Shown piece after piece: positions 12,272-24,968 of a stretch of DNA of 64,000 bases. This DNA comes from Macrophomina tecta (taxonomy: Eukaryota > Ascomycota > Dothideomycetes > Botryosphaeriales > Botryosphaeriaceae): the NCBI GenBank assembly GCA_024180945.1, contig JAKSGN010000041.1:1736001-1800000 (forward strand), written 5' to 3'. The notes under the pieces were generated by a model, which made no database searches, was not told where the DNA came from, and saw only the letters and a program-made list of their open reading frames with translations. The first letter of the stretch is position 1. Every line of letters begins with the position of its first letter. Position numbers and translations under genes: made by a program.

Positions 12272-15200
12272 TTAGAAGCAGTTCAAAGCGCTCTTCTTCT
12301 TTTTCTTGTTGGCCTGGTTCAGTGCAGCCATCCGTGCTTCGAGATGCGCGCGCTCGGCTTCAACCCTCATGCGTGCATTGCGCTCTTCCTCGACAGCCTG
12401 GAGCGAGTAGCGGTTCTTGCTCTGCTCCTGCTTCATGACGTTGATCTCCTCCTCGAGACTAGCGCACTTCTTCTTCCAGGTCTCCATTTCGTTCTTGACC
12501 TTGGTACTGGAAGCCTCGAGGTCTGTGAGCGCCTCCTCGAGAGTTGCAGTAAGCTGTTTCTCGGCAAACAGATGCTTCTCGATCGTCCGGATACGGGCTT
12601 CCTGGTCCTCGACCAACTGCGCCTGAGCAATATCCTTGCTCTGGTGGCGGGATGCGGGTGGTGATGACGGGATAGGACCGGGGCCTGCCGTTGGCGGCGG
12701 CGAACCAGGAAGCGGGGGAAGAGGAATTGCCGGGGGCGGAGAAGGAAGGCTGGTATGAGACGCCGACTTCCGTAGATTGGCAGAATCTTTCGAGTCGGAG
12801 CGTTGGAGAGCCGCCGCCGGATCAAGAGACTCGCGGTTCGAAATCCTCTTGGCACCGCCGAGCTGAGCCTGGTTCATACTGTTACCTCCAATGCTCGTAG
12901 GCAATCTAACGGCACAAGTGAAACTTACCTCAAGATCGGCAATCTTCTTCTTGGAATCCTCCAGCTCCTTCTCCAAATCCGTCTTGGCAGCGAAAGCCTC
13001 TTCAAGCTTGACTTGGCGCTCTGTCTGAAGAGCAGACAGTCTGTTGTTGGCAGCCTGGTGCTGGTCGTAGTTGGAGTTGAGCTGGTCCTCCAGCTCCTCG
13101 ACAAGACGAGAGCTTTTCCTCTCCTTGTCGCTGATCTTCTCGAGCTCCTTGAGGGTTTCCTCATTGATCAACTTCAATTCACCAACTTTGCTCTCCAGAT
13201 CAGCGGTGTAAGCCTTGGCTTTCTCGAGCTCTTCCCTCACGATGGTGAGCTCGGCGGTTGCGGCTTCGTGCTTTTCGAGCAAGTCCTTGCGTTCTTGAAT
13301 AAGCTTCTCAATGTGACCCTGGACCTTGGTGGAGTCGGTCTCCTCGTTGAGAGCAGCGGAGATGCCCTGCACGAGAGTGACCATTTCTTGACGGGATCTG
13401 GCGAGCTCGGTCTGATGTTCGGTCTCGATCTTCGACAACTGCTCTTGCAATGCAGCCGCAGCTTCTTGGTGCTCGGCCAACTGAGCCTCGAGACGGCTGT
13501 TAGCTTCAGCCATCTCCTGAGCGTGGGACTCGCGGAGAGTGTCCAAGCCCTGCTGGTGGAGCGCTACTGCTGCCTTGTGCTCCTCGAGTTGTCTCTCTAG
13601 GTTTGCTACCAAGCCACGGTGAGCATTCAGCTCCTTCTCAGTGAGCTCCTTGTCGCTGGTTTCTTCTTCGACCTGGCGCAGGATTTTTGCGTGGGATTCC
13701 TCAAGCTCTGCAAGTCTCGAGGCACTGGCGGCAGCTGCAGCTTTGTGGTCATCAATCTCCCTCTTCAGGTTTTCGATGTCTGCGGCAGTAGCGTGGGACT
13801 GCCCAACACGCTCCTCCGCCACCCGGAGAGCAGCCTCAAGCTCCTTAATAGTAGCCTGCAGCTCGTTCTCTGAAGCACGCATTGAAGTAATGGTAGAGTC
13901 GTACTTGGATTGCCACTGGAGGACCTCGCGCTGGAGAACAGCGATCTGCTGCTGTGTGAATTCATCTTCAACCGAACCGTTGCCCAGCTCCTTATTGTCA
14001 TTGAGACCGGGTGTGGGAGTCTCTGGAAATTCTCCGGGCATCTCAGGATTTGGGTCCGCGGCCTCGCCTGCACTGCTAATCCGGATGGATGGGGAGCGAG
14101 GAGCACCCAGGGCCGTCCTGAGACTCTCAATCTGCTCGAGAAGTTCCTGCTCGCGAGAGGCGTGGGACTCCTGCATATGCTTCACCTGAGCTTCGGACTC
14201 CTGGAGCTGTTCACGCATCTGAGCAACCACGGAGATGTCGAGAGGAGATGACTTCAAACTTGACCTTTCCCTAGTGAGACCAGAGATGATTGTCATCTTG
14301 CCCTCCATTTCCTTTCGGACCTGGGCCATGTCAGCTTCAAGAGCGACAACGCGCTCCTTGGCAGTATGGAGATCCGTCATGATCGTGTTCAGGTTTGTCT
14401 CGAACAGCTGGATAGTCTCAGGCTCGTTCTCCAGGTAATCCAGGGCGATGTTGCGCAGGGTGGCAAATGAACGATTCGCGCGGTCTACCGCAACAATGTT
14501 CTGGCTCGACTTGCGCCGAATGACATGGGCGGTGGGTGAATCGGGACGAGCGAGTTGGACTGCCTTCTGCATGTCGTGCTTCAACTCGTCGACATATTTC
14601 AGAGTCTCCTGGTGATCTTTCTCCAGCTGAGCGTAGCGGCTAGCCAGCTCAGCCATGTTCTCTTCCTTCTCTTCGTGCAACCTCTTAAGCTTCTCCATCT
14701 CCTGGGCAAGAGCGTCGTCATGAGGGACGGCGCTTTCTTCAGCAGCTTCTGCGTCCGAACCCTTCAGAGCGGTCTCAGCATCAGAGGTTGCCGATGTAAT
14801 GATAGAATCTCTCGGATTGGAAGACTCCCCAAGCAAGGACAATTCCGATGATAAGGTACGCGAGGATGAAGGTTGTCCATCCTCTTTGATCTCGTTGATC
14901 CCGTTCACCCCCGCGTGCGCTAAAAAAGAATCTGGTCCAGCAGAAGAAATAGAAGTACGTTTGTTGGTGCGAGCCTCGTCAACAGCTTCCTGAAGTTCGG
15001 CCAAGGTGTTCAAGGCCACCTGGTATTTTCTTTGAAGATCATCAAAGTCATGCACAGTCGTCTCATGCTCCATCCGAAGATCGAAAAGTTCCTGAGTTAC
15101 AGCGTCCAGCTTGTCCGCGACAAACTTGGACTGTTCAGGACTCTGAGGTGCTTCCTCAGAGCTTGGCGCGATTTCTACGGTAGTAGTCTTGATTTTTTCC

Positions 15201-17615
15201 GGAGTTTGCGCGCCGGAATGTTTGGCCGAAAAGCTACCAGAGCGTTCCATCTCATCCTCGTCGGTAGCCTTGTCGACACTAGCGTTGCTTGACTTCTTCG
15301 AGTGGCCATTTGTCAGGCTCTGATCCGCTGGCTTGCTTTCTTTGTTGATGTTGTCAAGTTCGTACAGCAAGTTGTCGAGTTTGCCAATGCTGCGCTGGCG
15401 CTCAATGACGTGCTCCAAGCGTTCGATCTCTCTTTGCATCAACTCATGATCCTGCTCGGCTTCGGCCAGACGTTCCTCCAAGGTAGAAATGTAATCTTCA
15501 CAGTTTTGCTCGTTCTCACGGGCCCTGTTGAGTTCTTTCCGCAAATCTTGGATGATCGCCGTTTGCTTCTCTTCTCCCGAAGTGATGCCATCGACCTTGG
15601 ATTCCAAATCCTTGAGATAGCTCTCGTTGCTAGCCTCCCGGTCGGCATACTTCTGGATGCGGCTTTGGAGCTGTTGATTGAGACTTTCCATGTAGGCAAT
15701 CTTCGTCTCCTTCTCGAGGAGGCTGCTCTCACTCGTCGACAGCGAGGATCGGGTGGTGGACAGGGATGCCTCGAGACTTTGGATTGTCTTCTCATACTCC
15801 ATGACCACTTGTTGCACAGCCTCAGCAAAGGAGTTCGAACGCTGCAACCTCTCCATGGCTGTCTCGCCCAGGGCATCCGTAAGACCGGCAGCATCAGAGG
15901 CGTCCGCGTCACGGGCCTTGGTAAATTCGGCGATGAAATTCGCGTGACGCTGGCTTAATGCGCTGTAGTTTTCTTGAAGGTCAAGCAGCTGGTTCTGGAG
16001 CTCCATTTCGCGCTCAGCGGACCGCTCGGCTCTTTCCTGCGGCGCGTTGCTCTTTCGGCCAGTACGTTCCGATAATCTAATCTGGTCGCGGAGGAAGGAA
16101 ACCTCGGCCCGCAAACGTTCGATGATAGCTTTTGCGTCACCTTCATCCGCACTCTGCTGGATCTGCGGTTTACTCTGGATTGCCCGAGCCCGTTGGGCAT
16201 ACTGGACGGTATTGAGCGTCTCGCTCAAGTGGAATTCGGCGGGGTTAACACAAGCGACCATATAGGTGATTGCATTGCCCCCAAGGGAGTCTTGAAGCAA
16301 GCGGGTGAGTTTTGAGTCTCTGTACGAGACGTGCGACCCAGACCTTTGCGAGAGCTGCGAGATGACCTTTCCCAGACTTGCCAGACCCGCATTAATGGAA
16401 ATGCCCTCCTTTGCCCGTTCACCCTGCGCACCGGTGTTTTTCAACCTCTCGCTACCCGCAAGATCGACGAAGTGCAGCTTGCTGTCCACTGTCACCCAGC
16501 CGTCCGAGCCAGACATAGCCTCCAGCGGCATTGATCTCCGCTTGTCCTGCACCGAAGTTTGCCCTGTAGCAGACCTGCTCTTCTTCTGCACGAGATTTAA
16601 ACTGAAAACGGCATGGGAGCGCGACGACTGAGAGTTGACAGCAGTGGAATCCGTTTGACGGATGGATGAACCGAAGTTAAGAGCGTGGAGAAGATCGTCT
16701 ATCGAGTTTATGTTCATCTGTTGTAGACCGGTAAGGAGGATTCTGCCCTTGGGGTCTTCTCGAATGGTAACTTGGGCTCTTTCGTGCTGGGGCACGTCGG
16801 CCGGTACGAGTAGATCACGCAGTTGCTCGTTATAGATTTCGACATATGAGGCCTTTAACTGCCAGTTTTTGTCCGCCTGCTTCCCTGCTGCCGGCAGGCC
16901 AATGGTGGAGTATCGTGTGGGAGCGCGGAGACCGGAACCGCCGGCCGCAGTGGGCGTCGCGTGGCCTGTCAAGACTTCGAACAGTGATCTCGCAGCTCGA
17001 GGAACAACACCTGGAGAGACGGCGTCAGTACCCCGAACAGAAAATTTCCCTCGAATTTGAACATACCCATGGCGTTGGGATCCGATTGTTGCATGGGTCC
17101 CGAAGTACCCATAGTGTACGACTTTCCAGCACCAGACTGGCCGTAGGCCAGAATTGAGACATTGTAACCCTGCACGAACGAGTTGACGCTGTCACTCAGA
17201 TACTCCCAAACGCCAGCCTGGTCAATGTCTTCGCCGAAGACGCGGTCGAAGACAAAAAGCTTCTTCCCTTGGTGCGAGTCGACAGCGATTGTGGTGTCGG
17301 AGTTGACCTGGCAGGCGCTTCCGCGAAATCTTTGCGGGATGAGTTCGAAGTTGGGATCGCCGGGTTTGAGTGGTGGGCGGACGCGGATGGCTGCGTGGCG
17401 TGTCAGGTTAGCAGAGAGGTGAATGGAGGCGGGCGGAGAAGTGAGTACGCACCGACTTTGACAGCCGTCTTGCTGTCCTCGTCCGAGGCTCTGCTGCCGC
17501 CGCCAGCACGGCTGCTCATGCTCATGCGGCTGCTCGAGCGCGGCGGGCGCATCATGGCGCTCATGGGGCGCTGTATGCCGCTGGCGGGCGAACCGGGCGG
17601 AGAGGTGATCTCCAT
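12272..17615 (-). CDS. Kinesin-4-like plus-end motor protein
   Basis: Microtubule motor with an N-terminal head and a very long coiled-coil stalk. Four exons on the minus strand: 17615-17453, 17390-17067, 17010-12929 and 12868-12272. The introns are 62, 56 and 60 bp and keep frame, giving about 1,721 residues. The head begins with VAIRVRPP. It has the P-loop GQSGAGKS (about residues 137-144), switch I NSQSSRSH, and switch II DLAGSER followed by KLTRLLQDSLGGN and a neck region. The stalk is almost continuous heptad-like sequence, interrupted near the C-terminus by a Pro-rich segment (PPPAIPLPPLPGSPPP). The protein ends in a run of five Lys and a Cys-Phe terminus. The 60 bp intron at 12869-12928 is a multiple of three without stops, so unspliced mRNA would also translate. 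The family assignment to kinesin-4 rests on the head sequence and is less certain than kinesin itself. Confidence 0.9.
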
Positions 17616-20600
17616 GGTCCCGCGCGTGCCGTGGGCGAGGCGGTGGTGTGTTGTTCAGGTGAAGGCAGGGCGCAGGCGGTGTTGTCGAGTAGTGGGCCTG
17701 CCGAGGCGCCGAAGGGCAGGATCAGGATCCGAAGCGGAGGGCGAGGGCGGTGCTACTGGCGGCGAACATGCGCAAAGCTTCGGCGGCACGGCAGACGCGC
17801 GATCTGTGCAACTCTGGGGGCTGCGCGGGGCGCTTGCAGCATGGGCAGGCAGCGTGGACTTGCGATATAAAGCGTGGTGTTTGTGTTGTCGCGGTCGTTT
17901 ATCGCAGACGTGTCCCGCGTGCGCTGGCGGCGACTGGCTGCGGGCTTTTGAATTTGGTGCCTGGGGTTGCGTTCCAGGGTCGGCTCTGTTCAGGGGGGTC
18001 TTTGCAGGGCAGGGACCGTTGGCGTTAGGCCCGGAAGATAGGAGAAGCACGCTCGCTCGCGCTGGCGACAGCCCTGGTGCCCTCGTCTGGCTGAGGGCGC
18101 GCGGGAGATGGCTGCAGGGGGCGGGGCGCTGCTGGACGGGGTGGCAGGTTTCAGCGGGCCTGCAGATGTTTGTCTGGAAACGATTCGATTCTGCAGCAGC
18201 GCAGCGCGAGCTTCATCAAGAACGCACCCACGACCGCCAGGCGCCGAGCAGGCGCGCACGCCCTCTCGCTGCCGTGGCCCAGGCACCGCCGCCTCTCTCG
18301 CCCGGGCGCCGGCTACGATCTTAGCGCGCCCGACCACGTTGGGAGCTCCGTCGTGCTGAATTTCTTTTCGCGCGTGCGTGGGCTGATGGCGCGGGCGCGA
18401 CGAGAGATGGAGCAATGGAGGCGTGCGCCAGCCCCTCGCTCGCCCGCTCGCTCTCGCGCTGCTGCCACCGCCGCCGCCGCCGCCGCCGCCAGCAGTGGAC
18501 GTGCCGGGCGGCATCGCGCGTCGTCCCCCGCATAAGGCAGCAGGAACAGCCGCTAGCCATGCAGGAGGCTGCAGGCACGCGCTGGCGCCGCCGCCTGCCA
18601 GAGCCCTCTGCTCCGCCGTTGCCGTGCGCATCTAAACTGGGTATATCGTGAAGGTGTATGGTGGGCGGCCCCGTTTGATGCGCGCTGCCATGTAATGTCC
18701 GACGCCGTCCATCATCGCCCTTCACGGCCCTTCAAGCGCACCGGAGTCATGTTGCCCGCCCGTTCAGGAAATGCGCCGCCCTGCGCAAGCCGATCGTCGT
18801 CGCTGAAACGTTCAGGTCCACGCCAGCCCGCGGCCCTCATCCCGGCCTGGCAACATGACGCTCTGGACGATCTGCATGGAGACGACTCCAAGCGTCCAGG
18901 GGTGCACAGCTCGCCTGCGCGCCAATTGTTCTCTCGTCATGTCCCATGGCCCCAGAATCGCGATCTGCCCTCCACCTCGCCTGCCTCTGCGCTCGATCCA
19001 GCGCGCCAGCCGTCCGCCAGCCAGGCACTTCCCCTCCCGGACGAGCTGCAATTCGAATGAGCCCGAAGCGCCACGGCCTAAACAAGCTTCCCGGCCTGGC
19101 CCCTGCCAGATGCTGCTCCCAGCGGCCTCCGTACCTTTTTTTGCCGACACGGCGTCAATAGGCGAGTTTCTCATCTCCCTCTCATAGGATTGTCCCACTC
19201 GCCCTCGGAATGTCTTCCGAACACATGATGCAGCGCCCAGACGCGACCACATCCTCGACATCCCATGAGCTGTGACACCGGAGATACACGCAGGAACGCG
19301 CCCCGTCGTTCGACGAGCGTGCTGCGCCTTGCGTAAGCACTTTCGCCGCCCGAGACGCATTTCCAACACCACCGCTGATCTGCGCGCGCCCCAACGTCTT
19401 GGACTTTCCTTTGCATTTCTTCCAGAAGGAACAAGAGGTGCGCCACATCCAGTGCCCCGCGGTCTGCCTGGCAAGTCCCCCGATGGCGCAATGCCTGCCG
19501 CCTTTGGGCATAAAGGAGATGTACTGTCTGCTGCGCACATCAGCTCGTTTTGTCCTCCTCACCTTGCTCTGAATGGCCATAGTCGCTTCCCTTAATCGGC
19601 CATTTATCTTACTCAGCATCTTATCCAATCCTTCCCTTCTGCACATACCGCCGCTTCCGCAGTTGAGTTGTGCGTCCGGATGATGGTTTAGTCTGCGAGT
19701 TGATAAGCGTGCTGCCGGACTGAACCATATCTCAAATGGCGCTACTGCTCTAGAAGACTAAGGGAGAGGGCTAACTACGCCCTGATGTGATCTTCGCGTG
19801 CTTCCCGCTCTTCCCCAGGGAACCTTATCCCTACAGCCATCACGTTCACGTCGCCGGAAACGCACCCTATGGGTGTCGTGCTTGATATCCGGCCCTACTT
19901 GGCGCTTCAAGACGCTCGCCCCGCGGGCTCATTTCCAGAAGATTCCTGCGCTGTTGCAGGCTCCTTGTCCGCTGTTACTGGTATGTCTCGGTCATGGCGT
20001 CTGCGTTAATCAGAGTATCACCGAGAGCTACTCAAGGTCTTAATGCAGTCCGGCTCGGTGGCTTGCTCATCTATCTTAGCGGAGAGTCAGCCAGGGTCTT
20101 GTTCTCCTCATTGCCTCAGTGCCAGCAAAATCGCCACGCCGCCCTTAGCTGTGCTGTGGAAATAAAGCCACCATTCCAGGCAGGGTCGATCCTTGAAGCC
20201 CTATGGATACTAGCTGGCACGTTCAAGAAGCGCGATTGCATCATCCAAATTTATCTCAATTCCCTATAATCTCCGCCTTCAACCAAGACGTTCACTCCCA
20301 TGCTCATCCTTACGCACGACAGGTATGTATCCACCTTGCTTTGGAAATTCCTTGGGTGCCACCGGAGCGTGTGAAGGTATTCGGATTTAGCCGGATGAAT
20401 AACCTGTGACACGCCCCTCAACACCAGCAGACCTCTCTTGCGTCATTGGCAGACGCAACATGCTTTTTCTCCACATTTCTGTCACTCAGTAGTTCGATGA
20501 TGCGTCCGAGATCGAAACCGAACAGACCATGACCATATCACAGCGGGCAACAGGTGTCTCGGCCACAGTGGTGCCTTCCTACCACAGGCCACCACAACGC

Positions 20601-21657
20601 AACGTCCGACCATAGCATAAGAAGAGGATCTTCCGCGCCTCGGTTTTTTGACCAAGCGGTGATCGACGCTCACCAGTGCCGCGTCCCCGGACCTCTTCCC
20701 GTTCCACGTACTCGGGACTCTGCAGGACGGAGGCAATCAAAGAGATGGGGGTTGGCACATGTACGCCCGCGAAACGTTATCACAACGCCGCTATTGCATT
20801 GGGGGATGATCATCACCAATGCAAGCGGGCCCCAACGATCGACCAATCGTGTGTTTTAGTCGGCGTGAGGCAACACGAGGTCTGCGGGATCTTGAGTTGG
20901 AAAGGGCTAATTTTTCCGCACCTTAGTCTACTGGATGCTGAAGCGAGACGATGGCGGCGGGTGGGGAAGGGGGTCGCTATACCTGATGCTTGTCATATAC
21001 TGCAACGACTTTCACGAGATACAGCCCATGGGTCCAGTCTGTGCTACTGTTGGTTTAGAGTTTGCTATAGGCGTTGATCAAACCTATTCTGCCTCTATCT
21101 CCTTCTTGACTTTCGGCGTAGGCGAAGCCGGAAGGTGACCTTAAGACGCATCATCGATCGTAGGCATCTCCTCGGACGTCTCCTCGGACGTGCCTTCGGA
21201 CATTACGAGACAGTCTTGTGATACCGCGCCTATTTTCCGCTAGTAGTGAATGCACCGAGACACAGAGGTGCAGCCTGTATGGACGCTTCGGTTATATGCG
21301 CACTTCGTGCCCTTTTCGAGAGCCTGAGCAGCGTTCAATTTGCTCACACGGGCTTGAATTGTTTCAAAAGTCACACGGAGACCAAGCACAACATCGTCTT
21401 AAAGCTCCGTTTTGGGACATGGCCATTAGATATTCCCTCGCTATAGGATGTAGAAGAAGTGATTTCGTGCCCTGCCGAAGTCTGTTGCCATCCCAAAGCA
21501 CCAGCTCTCTCTGCTCGTTTAACTAAAAATAAAGTGAGAAGAAATAGCAACACATTTTCCTCTCCACGCACGCAATGTGACGACCGCTCCGAAAAGGGAC
21601 AGGAAAAAGCACGCACGGTGTCTTCAGGTCTCGACCCCAGACCATCAGTCAATCCTT
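17616..21657. other. 4 kb intergenic region upstream of kinesin, no gene recognised
   Basis: This spacer holds the kinesin promoter (minus strand) and the 3' flank of the C2H2 gene. A CCG triplet run occurs near 18466-18491. A short tandem of TCTCCTCGGACG-like units lies near 21169-21200. No frame shows family resemblance. Confidence 0.5.
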
Positions 21658-23099
21658 TCACGGACCCCCAGCAACTCCAATACCCATATGCTCCGGACGC
21701 CGTTCAACAACTGGGTTGCCAGCGGCATCGGACCTCGGAGCACCGGCCATGCCCGCCAGCGTGCCCGCCTCTAACCCTTCCTTTTGCCTCGCCTTCTCCG
21801 CCGCAGCCACATCGCGCCAATTCGGCTTCGGTTCGACGTCCAGCGACTTGCTGGGCTTGATGTCCTCCCTCAAGAGCTCGCGGAAAGCCGCCGCGCCGGA
21901 GGTTTCCTCCTTGAACAAGCGGTCGACGCGCTCCATGTGGCCGAGCTCCGCCTCCATGACGTTCTCGAGTATAAGCTCCTTGGAAAGCCACTCTTCCTTG
22001 CGGCGTTTCTCCAGCGCCTCGACCTCGCCTTTGATCTCCTCACCTTCCTGCAGCGCCCACTGTATCTGCCGGTGCAAAAGCTTCACCAGGTCTGGCGCCG
22101 GCATGTCCAGCTCCGCCTTCGTGAACTGTATGTCATGCGGAAACTTGCGCGTGAGCGGGCTATTGGGGTTTGCCGGATCGAGTGGCCGGTAGAGGACGTT
22201 ATTGTGCTCATATTCGTTCTCTGCCGGCGGCGGAGGTTGCTGTTGGCCCGACGTGCTCTGCGAGTGCGGCGACGCGGGCATTGGCGAGCCGGGTTTGTCG
22301 GTGCCATTGTTCTTGAAGACTAGCCGCAGTCGCTGATTCTTGTTTGAAGGGTTCGACGAGTGGTGCTTAGGAACTGGGTCGGAAGGCCGCAGCGCCTCCG
22401 TCTCGTGGACTGTTCGCATGTGCTTCGCCAGCGCGTCGGAGCGCGTGAAGGCACGGTCACACTCTGTGAGTGGGGTTAGTAATTGGCATCACTTGCACAG
22501 TGGCTGAGGGGCGTGGTCGAGGCAATGGGGCGTCAGCACGGCGGCCTACCTGGCAAAGTACAGTAGAACGGCTTTTCCCTCGTATGGCTGCGCATATGCG
22601 CTCTTAACGCGTAGCCGCTGGCATGAGGGATCCCTTTCCTGGCGCAGTCTGTCCACTCGCACGAATACTTCTTCTGACGAGTGCCAATGTGATCGTCGTG
22701 CAAGTGATCGACCAGCTTGTCCATGTTTCCTAGATCGCCAGCCTCACAGCCTTCCCACTTGCAGACTGTGACCTGCTCCTGGCCATAGCTCTCCTCGTCT
22801 TGTGGGCCTCCTCCATAGCCAGGGTGGTGTGGCGACGCGGGCACGCTGCCATCCGTGTCCTCGGAAATGTATATGTCGGCTTCGGCGTCGGGCGGTGGTT
22901 GTATCTCGGCAGAGCTGGCGCGGAAGTTTGCGAGGCCAGAAGATGGACCGGCACCGGTGCGCTGGCGCTTGGGCGGGCGCACGCTGTCATGGTCGGCATC
23001 GTTGTACGTGTCGACACTCAAGGAGCGGTCCTCGGTCTTGACATCCTCCTGGAACTCGTCGGAGGACAGCTCGGAGAGCGGCGAGCCGGGCGATTCCAT
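21658..23099 (-). CDS. C2H2 zinc-finger protein, INO80-subunit Iec1-like
   Basis: Nuclear DNA-binding protein, possibly the INO80 chromatin-remodelling subunit related to S. pombe Iec1 or another transcription factor. Two exons: 23099-22550 and 22463-21658, across an 86 bp intron (GTAGGC donor, CTCACAG acceptor) that splits a Glu codon inside the third finger. The product is 451 residues. Three consecutive C2H2 fingers are seen: the first two have long Cys-Cys loops of the GLI/ZIC kind (CKWEGC, CEWTDCARKG), the third is classical (FYCTLPECDRAFTRSDALAKH). The N-terminus is acidic with a KRQR basic patch. After the fingers come a Pro/Gln-rich linker and a charged helical region. The Met at 23099 (MESPGSPLSELSSDEF) was chosen. 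An in-frame Met at 23273 would add 58 low-complexity residues that look like leader sequence. The finger assignment is firm; the Iec1 identity is tentative. Confidence 0.82.
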
Positions 23100-23864
23100 G
23101 GTTGCGGCGCGGGTGCTTGTGTGCGGAAGCGGCCGGCGGAATGTGGGTTGATGATGACTGGAAAGGGACGACGACGAGCAGCCATGGTGTTGAGCTGAGC
23201 TCGAGCTAGCAGCAGCGCGCGCGCCGCCTGCCCAGCCGCCCGCGTCGGGAGTCGCTCGGCGGGTGTTGGCCACGATTCATGCGGCTGCCACTGCAAACTT
23301 GCGGCCACCTCAAAATTCGTGCGGTGCGGGACAGCGACCACAGCCGCACCGGCTCGCGCTTTAAATTTCTCGAGCCCTCACGCATTGGTCTCTCTGTCCT
23401 CTACCTCGCTCACGGCGAGCGCGACGCAGCACACGCTCACGACCCTTCGGATGCACAACTCTGGAGACTCCTGTCAATGATATATGCAGCTATAGGCTTG
23501 GGTCGACGCCATGGCGAGTCGAGCAGTGCATGCCATGAAATTCGAGACACTCAGCGAGATGCGCTAGTAGAATCTGACTGGAGGTGAAGTCCTACGTCTC
23601 ATCTTTCGCTGAGCAGGTACGTCACTGGCAGTCTCCTTCCTCCTTTCTACTATCCCTCGAGTGATGTCAAAAAGAATTCTGCAATGCCGATGGATCCTCC
23701 TTCGGGAGCGGTGCCAGATGGTGATTAATTCTACACTTGATCTGACGATCTTCCTCTCAATACTCGCGTAATGGATCATCATTTATGTACAATCAGCTGA
23801 CGAGTGCTGTTGCTCAGATTACAATACTGCCCTGACACCGTCTCGAACATGGCGTCGAGCGAGT
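23100..23864. other. Intergenic: promoter side of C2H2 gene, 3' side of pyridoxal reductase
   Basis: No coding sequence is recognised. Both flanking genes are on the minus strand, so this is the upstream region of the C2H2 gene and the terminator region of the reductase. Confidence 0.5.
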
Positions 23865-24968
23865 CTAACCGTTCAGGTGCGCTTCGGCAGCTTTCGGGTA
23901 TCTCCCGCCCTTGACTTCTATCCGCTTCAGGATTTCATCAATCTCGCCCATCTCCTGGTCTGTCAAGGTGATTTCCTTCACGTTCTCCTGAACTCGTACA
24001 TCCGTAGTAGCTCCGGGAATAGGGATGATGACAGGAAGGCCGTTCTTGCCACTGTGCTGCCTGACCCACGCAAGAGCAACTTGTCCAAGCGTGGCACCCT
24101 TCCTCTTGGCGATCTTCTCGACTTCGTCCGCCAGCTTGATGTTCTCATGGAAAACGTCTGGCTGGAAACGTGGCTGGATGCGGCGAAAGTCGCCTTCGGG
24201 AATGTCCTCGAAGCTGCGGATCTGGCCGGTCTATGATGGGAGTATTAGTACCACGCGAGGATAGGGTGGGCGAAAAGGCGCTTACCAAGAAGCCGCGGCC
24301 AAGGGGGGAGTAAGCGACAATAGGGATGTTGAGCTCTCCGCATGTTTTAGCGATGTCGTTGTGAAGTATGTCCGTGCTGTACATAGAAAATTCAACCTCG
24401 ACAAAGGCGATCGGGTGGACTTTGGCGGCGCGTCTGATGGTCTGCGCGCTGACCTCGGACAGCGAGATTCCTCCCAGCTTGCCGGCCTTGACGAACTCGG
24501 CGATATAGGAAATGGTGTCCTCAATGGGAACGTTATGGTCCACGCGGGCGCACTCAAAAGTGTCCAAGAACTTCTTGCCGCCGAGGACTCTCAAGCACTC
24601 GTTGATGCTCCTCTGGATGTTCTCGCGGCTGCCATCTGGCTCCAGCTTGCCCGCCTTGAGGCCGCCTTTGATAGAAATGACAACCTTGTCCGCGTCTTCA
24701 GGGTACTTGGTGAAGTAGTCCCTGAGCAGATGGAGCGAGTTGAGCTCGGGGGTTCCATAGATTTCACCGCCGTTCCAGAGGTTGGAACCACCGTCGAGGG
24801 CAGCCTTCATCGCTTTGAACGACGTCTCAAACGGCTGAGGGTTTGCACGCCATGTCATGCCTTCGAGGTCTGTTAGCAATCCTCATCTGCGATGTCAAGG
24901 GTATCAGAACACACACCCATGAGGCCGAGGCCTATGGGTCCGACCTTCTTGCCAATGATCTCAGCCAT
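23865..24968 (-). CDS. plr1: Pyridoxal reductase (aldo/keto reductase, AKR8-like)
   Basis: NADPH-dependent reduction of pyridoxal to pyridoxine, in vitamin B6 salvage, by similarity to S. pombe Plr1. Three exons: 24968-24917, 24860-24286 and 24230-23865. The introns are 56 and 55 bp, with a GCTAAC branch in the first and CTAAT in the second, and give 330 residues, a normal AKR length. The N-terminal VGPIGLGLMG-MTWRANPQP is characteristic of this subfamily. Catalytic-site context is visible in NLWNGGEIYG (the Tyr) and VVISIKGGLKAG (the Lys); the usual catalytic His position is occupied by the ECARVDHNVPIEDT segment. C-terminal cofactor-site sequence VIIPIPGATTDVRVQENV is present. The start gives the shortest credible leader. 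A TTAAATA-like element lies about 140 bp upstream. Confidence 0.9.

Noticed and set aside
17269..18324. 351-residue plus-strand frame over the kinesin start
   Set aside because: Antisense to the kinesin first exons and then GC-driven; no family resemblance.
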